A stretch of DNA of 64,000 bases from Mucilaginibacter sp. (GTDB lineage: Bacteria > Bacteroidota > Bacteroidia > Sphingobacteriales > Sphingobacteriaceae), in NCBI GenBank assembly GCA_025352225.1, contig JANXTT010000009.1, forward strand, positions 1-64,000, in the 5' to 3' direction. Below are positions 35,077-45,077 of the stretch, in pieces (the first letter of the stretch is position 1; each line of letters opens with the position of its first letter). The notes beneath the pieces are model-generated. The model did not search any database and was not told where the DNA came from. It saw only the letters and a program-made list of their open reading frames with translations. The translations under genes and the position numbers were made by a program.

Positions 35077-35739
35077 ATGAAATCCAGCATTATTGCCACA
35101 TTAAAACAAATCAAATTCCTAATTATTCCCTACCTGGTAATTTTAACCGCCTGCGTTATAATTGAGTTATTATGTAGCCGCGAAAGTATTTACTTTACTG
35201 TAAATGGCTGGCATTTTGCCGCTGGCGATGTTTTTTTTGAATATTATACCAATATGGGTGGCGGCGCAACTCTAATAATCCTTTCATTGCTTATAGCTGT
35301 ATTTAACTATCGTAAAGGCTTTTTAATGGCCAGCAGTTTTTTACTAACGGCTTTAGTTGCCCAATCATTAAAACGAATTTTTGATACGCCCCGTCCGGTT
35401 TTATATTTTAAAGATCATTTAAACAAGTTGTATTTAGTTAAAGGTGTTGATATGCTTGATACCTTGAGCTTTCCTTCGGGCCATTCAACATCCGCATTTT
35501 CCATCGCAGTTGTTTTGGCATATATAACGCCTAAAAAGCATTGGGGCTTGCTATATTTGGCTCTGGCTATTTTGGTTGGGTACTCCCGAATGTACCTTAG
35601 TGAACATTTTTTTGAGGATGTTGTTGGAGGCTCGGTAATTGGCGTATTTGTAACCGCTTTTTGGGTTACCTGGATAGACAATAGGGCATTTATACAATCT
35701 CCAAAATGGAACAAGGGTTTAATTAACCTCAAAAAATAA
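35077..35739 (+). CDS. PAP2-family membrane phosphatase
   Basis: The 220-residue integral membrane protein has about six helices and the signature blocks KRIFDTPRPVLYF, FPSGHSTSAFSIAVV and SRMYLSEHFFEDVVGG. It is a lipid-phosphate or undecaprenyl-diphosphate phosphatase type. Unlike the one at 32391 it has several helices before the active site, so it belongs to the membrane-embedded subgroup. It is a monocistronic plus-strand gene, divergent from the amino-acid permease and closed by a terminator at 35839. Confidence 0.9.
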   Translation: MKSSIIATLKQIKFLIIPYLVILTACVIIELLCSRESIYFTVNGWHFAAGDVFFEYYTNMGGGATLIILSLLIAVFNYRKGFLMASSFLLTALVAQSLKRIFDTPRPVLYFKDHLNKLYLVKGVDMLDTLSFPSGHSTSAFSIAVVLAYITPKKHWGLLYLALAILVGYSRMYLSEHFFEDVVGGSVIGVFVTAFWVTWIDNRAFIQSPKWNKGLINLKK

Positions 35740-35838
35740 TATCAGCCGGAGTAAACTGCACCAAAAAAGCTTAAATTTTTTATCCGAAATTATACTAAAC
35801 TTATAAAAAACATGTTTAACAACTATTGATTCAAATTA

Positions 35839-35867
35839 AAAAGCCCCCAATCGCAGGGCTTTTTTGT
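35839..35867. terminator. Bidirectional terminator between PAP2 and retropepsin-like genes
   Basis: AAAAGCCC (35839-35846) pairs with GGGCTTTT (35856-35863), loop 9 nt, flanked by A- and T-runs. It serves the convergent genes on both sides. Confidence 0.8.
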
Positions 35868-35883
35868 TGTTCAAATTTTAATA

Positions 35884-36315
35884 TTACTTTTTAAGCGTTA
35901 ACGTTTGCATGCCATAATCAATAATAGCCGAATATTTCATCAAAATATCGCCACCTAAAACACCTAAAACAGTAGGTTTGTTAAGCTTGCTATAGGCATG
36001 GTTAATTGTTGATAAATCTAATACAGCTACTTCAAACTCAGGGATGTGCAAGGCGCCTATCTGCATATCGTGTATAGTTGCTGTAAACGAAGCCATCGTA
36101 GTAGTTCCGAGACCGGTGGATAGTTTGTCGGTCTCTAAAAATACGGCATGGTTATTGGCATTTTTTAAAATTTCTTTATCAAAAGCTGTTTTTGAAGCAC
36201 CGGTATCTAAAACCAGTAAATAAGCCTTGCCATAAATAACCACTTCCACCCAAGGGTGGAAGCCATCATCCTGAAGGTCAATAATTTGTAACGGAACTTC
36301 TGTGGTCATAGTCAA
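35884..36315 (-). CDS. Single-domain retropepsin-like aspartic protease
   Basis: The 143-residue protein has one catalytic motif, LLVLDTGASKTAFD, and a later PTVLGVLGGDILMKYSAIIDYG flap/wall element, as in bacterial retropepsin-like clan AA proteases. With only one DTG per chain it must dimerise to be active. There is no signal peptide, so it is probably cytosolic. It lies 96 bp downstream of mdh on the same strand, and nothing nearby suggests the substrate. Confidence 0.85.
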   Translation of the reverse strand: MTMTTEVPLQIIDLQDDGFHPWVEVVIYGKAYLLVLDTGASKTAFDKEILKNANNHAVFLETDKLSTGLGTTTMASFTATIHDMQIGALHIPEFEVAVLDLSTINHAYSKLNKPTVLGVLGGDILMKYSAIIDYGMQTLTLKK

Positions 36316-36411
36316 TAAGCAATACCAGTTACTACCCGAAAAAAATGCGAACGAGTTTTACCTGGTGTAATGGTATATTCTAAAATAAATAATTCTGATA
36401 ATGTTTAAGGG

Positions 36412-37350
36412 CTATATAAATTTCGAATCGGTTAAAACCTGATTCATGTTTCTTACAGCGTCAGCACTCTTGTTAAATTCAGCTTGTTCAGCATCACTTA
36501 ATTTGAAGTTGATGATTTTTTCCCATCCATTTTTACCTAATATAACAGGTACAACTAGCGATATATCTTTTTGGCCGTATTCACCATCTAAAGCTACACC
36601 GCACGAGATTAGTTTCTTCTCATCACGTACAATGCTTTCAACCATGGCAGCCGTACCAGCTCCTGGGGCGTACCAAGCGGATGTTCCAATCAACTTGGTT
36701 AAAGTTGCTCCGCCAACCATCGTAGCTGCAACAACTTTATCCTGCTGTTCCTTACTTAACAATTGCGTTACCGGGATACTGTTCCATGTAGCATGCGCTA
36801 TTAAAGGAATCATAGTTGTATCGCCATGGCCGCCAATAACTACAGCATTTAAATCGCCTGGAGAGCAGTTTAGTTCCTGACTCAAATAATATTTAAAACG
36901 GGCAGAATCCAAAGCACCACCCATGCCAATGATGCGGTTTTTAGGTAATCCCGATGTTTTTAGTGTTAAATAATTCATGGTATCCATTGGGTTGGATACT
37001 ACAATTATAATCGTATTAGGAGAGTGTTTCAGTACATTTTCGGTAACACTTTTAACAATACCAGCATTGGTGCCAATCAATTCTTCGCGCGTCATACCAG
37101 GTTTGCGGGGTAAACCAGATGTAATAATTACTACCTCAGAACCCGCCGTTGCTGCGTAATCATTGGTACAGCCTATTACTTTTGTATCAAAGCCCAGATA
37201 GGATGCTGTTTGCATCATGTCAATCGCTTTACCTTCAGCAAAACCTTCTCTTATATCTAATAAAATCAGTTCTTCGGCTAATTCTCTTCTGGCAATATTA
37301 TCAGCACAAGTAGCACCTACCGCGCCCGCGCCAATTACAGTTATCTTCAT
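36412..37350 (-). CDS. mdh: Malate dehydrogenase
   Basis: The 312-residue LDH/MDH-family enzyme has the NAD site MKITVIGAGAVGATCA, the substrate arginines in GLPRKPGMTREELIGTN, VSNPMDTMNYL and the catalytic His in VIGGHGDTTMIPL. The arginine rather than glutamine in the mobile loop (PRKPGMTR) assigns malate rather than lactate. It interconverts malate and oxaloacetate in the TCA cycle. It is the first of two minus-strand genes, with the protease gene downstream; a nested palindrome lies just upstream. Confidence 0.96.
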   Translation of the reverse strand: MKITVIGAGAVGATCADNIARRELAEELILLDIREGFAEGKAIDMMQTASYLGFDTKVIGCTNDYAATAGSEVVIITSGLPRKPGMTREELIGTNAGIVKSVTENVLKHSPNTIIIVVSNPMDTMNYLTLKTSGLPKNRIIGMGGALDSARFKYYLSQELNCSPGDLNAVVIGGHGDTTMIPLIAHATWNSIPVTQLLSKEQQDKVVAATMVGGATLTKLIGTSAWYAPGAGTAAMVESIVRDEKKLISCGVALDGEYGQKDISLVVPVILGKNGWEKIINFKLSDAEQAEFNKSADAVRNMNQVLTDSKFI

Positions 37351-37422
37351 GTGTGTTATAATTTTATATGGTATTATTTATACAGTTCCGAAGGTAACAA
37401 AATGTAGTTTAATTTAAAATTG

Positions 37423-37488
37423 ATTTTGAGTTTAGTTATTTGGCTTAATAACTTATTGGTTATTAAGTTTTGACTATCAACTCAAAAT
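37423..37488. repeat. Nested inverted repeat between TamL and mdh
   Basis: The outer arms are ATTTTGAGTT (37423-37432) and AACTCAAAAT (37479-37488). The inner arms are CTTAATAAC (37444-37452) and GTTATTAAG (37459-37467), with a 6-nt loop. The outer right arm overlaps the TamL stop codon. Same family as 26801 and 61892. Confidence 0.8.
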
Positions 37489-39782
37489 GGATAGCCTATA
37501 GCCAAATTGAATACCAGGTTATCGCTGCGCCATCCGCCATTGGCAAAATTAATTTTATTAATTACCCAACGCTGCCCTTCGGGCAGCCAGGGTTTACGTA
37601 TCGGAAAGCCCAGATCTGTGCGGAGTACTAATACACTTACATCAAACCGCAACCCAAACCCGGCGTCGGCCGCCATCTGACTTAAAAATTGTTTGGAGAA
37701 TGCACCGCCAGGCTGGCCGCCATTTTTGTTCAACAACCAAACATTACCTACATCTACAAACAATGCACCATATACAATGCTGAAAAGTTTGGGCCTGTAT
37801 TCTATATTTCCTTCTATTTTTATATCGCCAGATTCATCTGGTAAAAAGCCGCTGCCATTGGTTATACTTTGGTCGGGATAGTAGGAGCCGGGGCCTACAG
37901 AACGCGCTCTAAATCCGCGTAAGCTATTAGCCCCACCAATAAAAAACTGCTGGCTATAAGGCATTATTGTTGAATTACCATACGGTAAACCTATACCGGC
38001 AATCAATCGGGTGGTAACTTTATTGTTAGGGCCTGTTTTATGGTAATACCTAAGCTCACTCTCCATTTTAACATATTGGCTGTAATTTATATTTAGTATT
38101 TTTTTAACCCGGCCCGCCAGCGTATCGGCACCGGTTAGCAGTCCTAAAATATTGCCTGAGAGGCCGGTTTTTGCATTAAAATAATAGGTGTTTTGTTTAT
38201 AATCTTCGGTAGTATTGGTATAGGTATAACTATATGTTGGGCCAAATGTAAGTTGATTGTCAATAACATGTTGTAAAGCGGGGTTATGGGTATGCATTAT
38301 ACTATCAGTATATTGTTTGGTTATACTGGCAGCATTTACATAAGTGATATTCAATATATTCAACTGGTGTTGGATATGAATGTCTTGCCGCCATAAATAT
38401 CCAAAAGATGTACGGAAAGAATTAAGTGTATAAAGTTTGGTGCGGTTAGTTAAATCGTACTCAAACTCGAGTTTTGTTCTGGGTAAAAAGTCGGTGTTTG
38501 TATTTACACGGAAAGGGGTAATAAACCTGGGCCATGTTAAACTGGTTTGCACCCCCGCCTGATAAACATTGTACCCATTATGATTGCCTGATGCCTGTAT
38601 ATCTGCGCTACTTAATAACGACACAGTTAACAGTTCGGCGCCTTTAAACGCGTTTCGGTTACGCCAGCTTAAAGTTACCTGGCTACCTGTATAACTCGCT
38701 GATGTTGTACGCCCTAACACCTCAAACCGAAGCGATTTTTTAGGGTAAGGGGTTAGGTAATAAAAAGCGTTAAGCTTTAATGAATCTGTTGATGATATAT
38801 CAAACCTGTTCTTAACATACTTAAATGGGCCCAGATCAATAAAGCGGCTTAGTGCCTGGTTATGATCGGTACGATTGTAGGCCTCGCCGGGGTGAAGCGC
38901 AACCACATTACTGAATACATACGGATGAATGCTGTTTTTGGGGTCAACTACATAATAATCCCGGTAAAGAACGGCAGAATCTAACTTAGCTGAAGTATCC
39001 CTGAGTGTATAATTGGGGTATATATAAGTTTTATTTAAAGTATATATATCCCAAGCTTTATCAGGGGTCTCGGGTTTTACAATTACATACTCGTCAACCA
39101 TATACTTGCCGGCATTGGTACTGTCAACCTGCACCAGTATATCTTCGGGTGCAAAGTAATAAAACCCCAGTTCCTTTAGCCGGGTATCAATCCTCAGGCG
39201 TTCGGCTTTAATTTTATCCAGACTGTAATTGTCTCCAGGTCTTAAAAACGATTTAGCGGCTGTTCCGGCTACAGCAGTATCCAAACTGGCCGTATCCTTA
39301 GGAAAAATAACATTCCTGATTTTGTATACAGGGCCTGTTTTTGTGTTGTAAATGGCCTTGGCTGTTTTGTTTTTGATCAGGCTATCCGGTGTAACCTGAG
39401 CCCAGAAAAAGCCTTCGTTCTGTAATGTATTTTGTAATATGCTAGCATTGTTATCCATGTTAACCGCGCTGAATAGTACAGGCGGCTCACCAAATTTTGT
39501 ATTTAACCAATGCTTAAAGCCCTTAGTTTTGGTGGTTCGGGTTATATTGTAAATGTATAATTTGGGGCGCAACCCTAAAACAGAAAAATTAGGCTTAGGG
39601 CGTAATAGCCCTTCAAGCTCTGTTTTAATAGCTTTGGCTTCTTTTTTCTTAACGTTTTTATCTACAATATTAACTCTGCCGGCAATATATAATTTCTCGT
39701 TTTTAGGCAAGTATTTGGTATTGCTGCATGCGCCTATAAATAGCGCGAGTAAAAATAATATAGTTGGTAAGCGCTTAGTCAT
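37482..39782 (-). CDS. tamL: TamL-type BamA/TamA-family outer-membrane lipoprotein
   Basis: The 766-residue protein begins with a lipoprotein signal peptide and lipobox, FIGACSNT (C19). POTRA-like domains follow to about residue 330 (NTLQNEGFFWAQVTPDS, RIDTRLKELGFYYFAPEDI). The C-terminal Omp85 barrel includes the family signature FFIGGANSLRGFRARSVGPGSY and ends at a terminal beta-strand (NLVFNLAIGYPF). The lipidated TamA relative paired with TamB is the Bacteroidota arrangement. The start overlaps the TamB stop by 4 bp, so the two are coupled in assembly of, or lipid delivery to, the outer membrane. Confidence 0.9.
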   Translation of the reverse strand: MTKRLPTILFLLALFIGACSNTKYLPKNEKLYIAGRVNIVDKNVKKKEAKAIKTELEGLLRPKPNFSVLGLRPKLYIYNITRTTKTKGFKHWLNTKFGEPPVLFSAVNMDNNASILQNTLQNEGFFWAQVTPDSLIKNKTAKAIYNTKTGPVYKIRNVIFPKDTASLDTAVAGTAAKSFLRPGDNYSLDKIKAERLRIDTRLKELGFYYFAPEDILVQVDSTNAGKYMVDEYVIVKPETPDKAWDIYTLNKTYIYPNYTLRDTSAKLDSAVLYRDYYVVDPKNSIHPYVFSNVVALHPGEAYNRTDHNQALSRFIDLGPFKYVKNRFDISSTDSLKLNAFYYLTPYPKKSLRFEVLGRTTSASYTGSQVTLSWRNRNAFKGAELLTVSLLSSADIQASGNHNGYNVYQAGVQTSLTWPRFITPFRVNTNTDFLPRTKLEFEYDLTNRTKLYTLNSFRTSFGYLWRQDIHIQHQLNILNITYVNAASITKQYTDSIMHTHNPALQHVIDNQLTFGPTYSYTYTNTTEDYKQNTYYFNAKTGLSGNILGLLTGADTLAGRVKKILNINYSQYVKMESELRYYHKTGPNNKVTTRLIAGIGLPYGNSTIMPYSQQFFIGGANSLRGFRARSVGPGSYYPDQSITNGSGFLPDESGDIKIEGNIEYRPKLFSIVYGALFVDVGNVWLLNKNGGQPGGAFSKQFLSQMAADAGFGLRFDVSVLVLRTDLGFPIRKPWLPEGQRWVINKINFANGGWRSDNLVFNLAIGYPF

Positions 39783-42700
39783 GGTTTAATTTGAGCTTGA
39801 GGGTTCTGATTGTTTTGCTTGTCTTTTTGCTTCTGCTCTTTATCTTCAACTTTCTGTTTTTTGATCATCTCTTTAGCCTCCGGCGATTTTTTTCTGAAAA
39901 TCTCATTAAACTTATTGTAATCAACAGTTAATGAAAAGCCTAATCCTGTTTCAATAACCTGGCCCTGTACAACAATGTATTCATCTTTACGATATGCCCT
40001 CACCATGTAGCGCCCATCAGTACTTAACTTGTATCCTACAGAAATATCACCGGCAATATTATTGGCATTTTGACCGGGCCGCTGGCCTTCAATGTTAAAG
40101 TTATTGCCTACACTTACTGTAAGCCTGTCGTTTAAAAAACGTTTAGACAAGCCTACATTTAAATCTGTACGGTTTTGAGCCAAGCCTGATGAATAGTCTG
40201 TTCCGGATTGTAAATTAAAGTTCACGTCAACTCCCTGAATGAGGTTACCGGCCAATTGATTAAGCTGATCTGAGAGCAAAGAACTTACGCTTGAGCGTAC
40301 CTGCCCCTCCAAACCAGTACCGCCTGCCGCGCTTTGCAGTGGGTTGAGGCCAATAAAATGGTTCAATAGCAATACTGCAAACACTTGTTTGTTTAACTCA
40401 TTAGGATCCTGCCGGAGTTGCTCTAATTTGCCATTTACGGTGGCAAGTACATCCGACGATACATTATAATTTTGATTGGGAGGCAAATCGATGTCAAATG
40501 TAATATCGGGTTGTAATAATTGATTTCTGAGTGTTAAATTGATATTGAAAGGAAGTTTTTGCTTGTACATTGTTTTCTCCGTCTCACTGGTTAGTTGATT
40601 GTCGACCAAATCAATAGGAGCCGTTTTGGCGATATAGGTAGCTGTTAAATTTAAAGTAGCCATTGTAGGGTCGCCCTCCCAAGTTATGGTACTTCCTTGT
40701 TTAAATATAAATTTCCGGTTTAAGGTAGCATACGATAAGTTGTAATAACCCTCGTTTACTGTGTAAGTACCTGTTAAACTGGTTTTTCCACTTGGATCAA
40801 TACTGCCGTTAAGTTGTGCGTCGCCTTTTAAGTGAACTATATCGCCGTTACGTTCGTCAATAACGATAATAAATTCGGCGTTTTTATCAACCGTAATATT
40901 GGCTGAGATATCTAAGCCGGTTATATCCGACTTTTTAAGCGAATCGAGTTTGCCTTTCAGCAACGAATCAACTCTTGGAGCTTTTTTATTTACAAACTCA
41001 ACTACTCCCTTTCGATCCTGAACCCCGGGATCACTTTGAGGAATAACGATAGTAAATAATGTTTTATCGTTCACCTTTAAATTGGCATCAATAACAGGCT
41101 TATTCATATCGCCACGTATGGTTATCTTACTATCCAAATAAAGCTGGCCATAATAAAGTTTATTATCAGCAGCAGTGGAATTGAAAACCCTAAAATTGTT
41201 GCTGTTGATGTCAATACCAAATTTATAATCGGTATATGTTTTGGTATACACTGTACCTGTAACAATGGCCTTGTTCCCGGCCGAATCAATCAAAGTAAAA
41301 TCATTGAATAAGATACCGTCATTGTTAAAAGTTAGGGTCTCATTCGGCATTTTATAATAGGAATTGAGCATGGAGATATTAAATGCCGCCTGGTTAAATT
41401 TAACATCTCCACGTATGGCAGGCGCGCTGGTTGGCCCGGTAATTTTAAGCTGACCGTTAATACCACCACTAGCGTTTTTGATATACCCCATGCTAAATCC
41501 TTCAATACTTTTCAGGTTTAGGTTGGCAATATTCAAATTCATATCTAAGCTGCTCTTATCAGTATAATAAAAGCCATCCAGGTTGACCTGATTACCTTTA
41601 CCTGTGATAACTACATTAGTTTGGAAGGCATTAGCTGTTTGGTTATTTACTTTTAAGGCCACATTGCCCACAGTATCGCCTTTAAAGTTAAAGTCGTTAA
41701 TATTCAGGTTGGATGTAAACTGAGCAGATTTATCTAAGTTGCTCACCATTACATTTCCATTGATAACACCGCCAACCAGTAGCGAGCTTTGGTCGGCCAT
41801 TTTAGTAAGAGTTTCAATTTTAAAGTTTTTAAAGTCGATACTTAACGGGCTGTTTAACGATTGTGGCGAACTATTGACCGTTAATATCTGGTTGGCATTG
41901 CTAATTGAAAAATTTCTGGCTAAAATACCTTTGCTGCCAAATTGTAGAGCGTTATCGGCAGTAACCGCCCATGGTGTATAATCCAGTATTAGGCCTGTGG
42001 GGATAAAACTGAATTGATACTCACTGTTTAAAGCCGTAAAAATACCCGACAAACGGTACCGCTCCTTTTGCTTGGTATCTCGTACCTGGGCAGTTATATT
42101 TAATTTATTGTTTTGCGCATTGCCTGCAATACTGGTATTAAGCAGGTTGTACGATGATATTTTTACCTGATCGGCAGTTAAGCTATAATTTAGGGCATTG
42201 TTATTTGTATTGATCGCCAATTTGAGGTTATTTACCATGTTAGTACCGTATACCATTTTAGGCATGGTACCGTTCACTATCAGCTTACCCGCCTGGCTGT
42301 CGAAGTTCCCGCTAAGGTTAATAGGATCTAGCTGTTTCAAACCAGGTACAAATTGTTTGAATATTGGGGTTTTGATGATTCTTGCGCTAAACGTAAACTC
42401 CTGCGGCGAATATTTTACTTTGGCACCCCCAGGCGAAGATGTATTGAAGTATTTGTTAATAACGTCTTGGAGAGCGGGGCCTATCTCTGTTAGTTTGTAT
42501 TTACCCGCCATGCGGGCAGTTAAAACATCCGACTTTAATTTTAAGGTACTACTATCAGCTGTCGCGGTAGCAATTACACTCACTGTATCCAGTTTATAAC
42601 GCTGACCCTTATCCGTAACCAGCAGGTCGGTAACCAAAATATTGCCGTTTAAATGATCCGGATCAGCCGTGGGTACGTTAGCTACCACCTTGCCATGTAA

Positions 42701-44869
42701 GCGAATGTCATCCCCGGTAAAATGCAGCCTTTTAAGATCAATGCTGTCCAGCATCATGGTAGCAACTACAGCAGGGTATTTTTTATTCATATCCACCTTG
42801 GCATTCAATGCGAAGTCGATATTTGGATCCTTCATCCGGGCAACGGTAGCGATATTTCCTTTGTTTGCCGTTCCGCTAAGCACCAGATTATGATAGACAT
42901 AACCCTTAACATCAGCTTTAACTATATTGCCGCTGAATTGAGCCACGGCTGTTTTAAGGTCAGTTCCGCTTCCTTTAACCTTCGCGGTGAAAGTTAGCTT
43001 ACCTACATTTTTTTCTTGTTTGATCAGCTTGCCTGCGTCAAAGTTATCGGCTTTAATATCAGCTGTATAAGCTATATTATTTTTAGCCTTACCCATTTGC
43101 ACACCGGCAATAGCATCAACGTTGCCATAGCTTGACCGCAGCTTTAAATTAGTATTGAAGTTTTTAATGCTACCCTTAAATGTTCCCCGCAAGTTAATTA
43201 TCGGTGGTACGCTTATATTGGAAGGAATCATCCCTTTTGGTACAAGCCTGGCAATATCGGCTTGGTTGGTATTAAGGTCATCAATTTTAACATCAAAGTA
43301 GGTTTTATTGATATCAGGCAAACCCTTTAATATAGCTGAACCTCTTACATTAGTATGCCCCAAACCCGACGCCGATAAACCTGCTATACGCAGATCGTTT
43401 ACGCGGCCATCCAATTTTCCGGTAATATTAAAAACGGCGTTAGGCGAACTCTTAAAAGGTTCCATACTTGCCATAGTGGGCATTAAGAGCAATACATCTT
43501 TTAAGCCTAATTTACTGCCTATCAGGTTTGCATGAACGCGAAGGTTGCCCATATTGTTACTTAGATCAGCAATAGACCGATACCCTATTTGTATCTTATC
43601 CCTGATCAATGTTTGCGGGGTCTCTAAATAAAGATCATTTAAATACGATTGCTTTTCGCCATATAAAAACGTGGTATGGAACTTTTTAACATTCAATCCG
43701 CTCTTATCCCTAAAAATAAAGTTGTTTATACGCCCGGTGATATCAGCGGCATTGTATTTAAAGTTCTCCGCATCCAAATTCAGGTTATGGATGTCCATAT
43801 GCATATAATCAAGCCCTTTGTTCACAGGCTTTTGCGCCTCATTATCAAACTTGACATCATTATGAATAAAGCTAACCTTAGCTAACGCCAACGACCATGG
43901 CTGGCCGCTTTGTGGCGCGGCTATCAAAGTGTCTATTTTTTTGATGACCTTAACAATTATCTTTTGCACCGTTTGTGGTTTTGTTAACGAGAGCAAGGTT
44001 TTAGTATCATGCAGTTGTATACTGTTGATACTAACATTATGGTTTTTAAGGTCAATTTTATTTACATCAACCAATAGTTTACCCAACGTAACATTGGTTT
44101 TCATCTCCTTGCCTTTATAGTCCACATGGATCTTGGACAGATCAATAATGCCTAAATTTAGGTTCAGCGCTATTGGTTTTACAGCCGTGTCTCTTTGTGC
44201 CGGGTTAGCTTCTAAAGTGCCGGATGGGGTTTGGATGATCTTGGCATCAAAATTTGACAGGGTGATTTTTGGGATAGTGAATAACATCTTATCCATATCA
44301 AAATCTTTAACTCGGGTATCAAAATGTCCTAATAAAAATTTAACGTTATTGCCGCTTATAGCATCATTAAATTTAATATTGATCCTGTCCAGGTTAACTT
44401 TATCAAGCGAAAATTTTAATGTTGAAGTAGTATCGGCAGGTTTAACGGGCTTTTTTTGTTCGCCCATTAATGCTTTTAAAATATAGCCGTAGTTATAAAC
44501 GCTATCAGGGGTACGTGTTACATTGGCAGTGATACCTTGTAGGTCTATAGCGTTAATCTCTACTTTTTTATGCAGTAATTGTATCATGGTGATATTGACC
44601 TTCATTTTATCACCAGATAATAAGGTATCGCCTTTTTGATCTGCAAAGTAAACCCCTTCTAAAACTAATAATTTCGGAAACTCCACACTCAGGCGGTCAA
44701 TCTTTACTTTAGTTTTTATTTTGCTTTGTAAATAATTTACAGCTTTGTTTTTAGCAAAGTTCTGCACAACTGGCAGTTGTATCAAAATAAATACAAGTAG
44801 TACCAGGAAGATCACAATGCCAATTATCCATAGGAGTATCTTAAGGCTTATACGTCCGAATCTTTCCAA
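39779..44869 (-). CDS. tamB: TamB-like translocation and assembly module protein
   Basis: The 1696-residue protein has an N-terminal signal anchor (LLWIIGIVIFLVLLVFILIQLPVV) followed by AsmA/TamB-type repeats of amphipathic beta strands. It ends with the TamB (DUF490) domain at about residues 1290-1640, recognised by GSTITWEGDPTMATLNLTATY and the RQDPNELNKQVFAVLLLNHF segment. The final 35 residues are Lys/Gln-rich. TamB-family proteins form long periplasmic grooves that bridge the two membranes and are linked to phospholipid transport and barrel assembly. The partner tamL follows directly. Confidence 0.92.
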   Translation of the reverse strand: MERFGRISLKILLWIIGIVIFLVLLVFILIQLPVVQNFAKNKAVNYLQSKIKTKVKIDRLSVEFPKLLVLEGVYFADQKGDTLLSGDKMKVNITMIQLLHKKVEINAIDLQGITANVTRTPDSVYNYGYILKALMGEQKKPVKPADTTSTLKFSLDKVNLDRINIKFNDAISGNNVKFLLGHFDTRVKDFDMDKMLFTIPKITLSNFDAKIIQTPSGTLEANPAQRDTAVKPIALNLNLGIIDLSKIHVDYKGKEMKTNVTLGKLLVDVNKIDLKNHNVSINSIQLHDTKTLLSLTKPQTVQKIIVKVIKKIDTLIAAPQSGQPWSLALAKVSFIHNDVKFDNEAQKPVNKGLDYMHMDIHNLNLDAENFKYNAADITGRINNFIFRDKSGLNVKKFHTTFLYGEKQSYLNDLYLETPQTLIRDKIQIGYRSIADLSNNMGNLRVHANLIGSKLGLKDVLLLMPTMASMEPFKSSPNAVFNITGKLDGRVNDLRIAGLSASGLGHTNVRGSAILKGLPDINKTYFDVKIDDLNTNQADIARLVPKGMIPSNISVPPIINLRGTFKGSIKNFNTNLKLRSSYGNVDAIAGVQMGKAKNNIAYTADIKADNFDAGKLIKQEKNVGKLTFTAKVKGSGTDLKTAVAQFSGNIVKADVKGYVYHNLVLSGTANKGNIATVARMKDPNIDFALNAKVDMNKKYPAVVATMMLDSIDLKRLHFTGDDIRLHGKVVANVPTADPDHLNGNILVTDLLVTDKGQRYKLDTVSVIATATADSSTLKLKSDVLTARMAGKYKLTEIGPALQDVINKYFNTSSPGGAKVKYSPQEFTFSARIIKTPIFKQFVPGLKQLDPINLSGNFDSQAGKLIVNGTMPKMVYGTNMVNNLKLAINTNNNALNYSLTADQVKISSYNLLNTSIAGNAQNNKLNITAQVRDTKQKERYRLSGIFTALNSEYQFSFIPTGLILDYTPWAVTADNALQFGSKGILARNFSISNANQILTVNSSPQSLNSPLSIDFKNFKIETLTKMADQSSLLVGGVINGNVMVSNLDKSAQFTSNLNINDFNFKGDTVGNVALKVNNQTANAFQTNVVITGKGNQVNLDGFYYTDKSSLDMNLNIANLNLKSIEGFSMGYIKNASGGINGQLKITGPTSAPAIRGDVKFNQAAFNISMLNSYYKMPNETLTFNNDGILFNDFTLIDSAGNKAIVTGTVYTKTYTDYKFGIDINSNNFRVFNSTAADNKLYYGQLYLDSKITIRGDMNKPVIDANLKVNDKTLFTIVIPQSDPGVQDRKGVVEFVNKKAPRVDSLLKGKLDSLKKSDITGLDISANITVDKNAEFIIVIDERNGDIVHLKGDAQLNGSIDPSGKTSLTGTYTVNEGYYNLSYATLNRKFIFKQGSTITWEGDPTMATLNLTATYIAKTAPIDLVDNQLTSETEKTMYKQKLPFNINLTLRNQLLQPDITFDIDLPPNQNYNVSSDVLATVNGKLEQLRQDPNELNKQVFAVLLLNHFIGLNPLQSAAGGTGLEGQVRSSVSSLLSDQLNQLAGNLIQGVDVNFNLQSGTDYSSGLAQNRTDLNVGLSKRFLNDRLTVSVGNNFNIEGQRPGQNANNIAGDISVGYKLSTDGRYMVRAYRKDEYIVVQGQVIETGLGFSLTVDYNKFNEIFRKKSPEAKEMIKKQKVEDKEQKQKDKQNNQNPQAQIKP

Positions 44870-45077
44870 TTTTGTAGTGTTTTTCTATAGATAAATGTTT
44901 TTATACTCTTAATAACAAATAGCATGCAATAAATACGTTTAATGCCTTAATTTGAATTGATATAGCTATCTATAAAAAATAAACACGGTATTAGTTAACT
45001 TGTTTGGGGTTGATTGAAGCTAAAATTAAATTAACGCTGACCATAGATGAAATAGGTACCTGAGGCTTCAAGACGTT

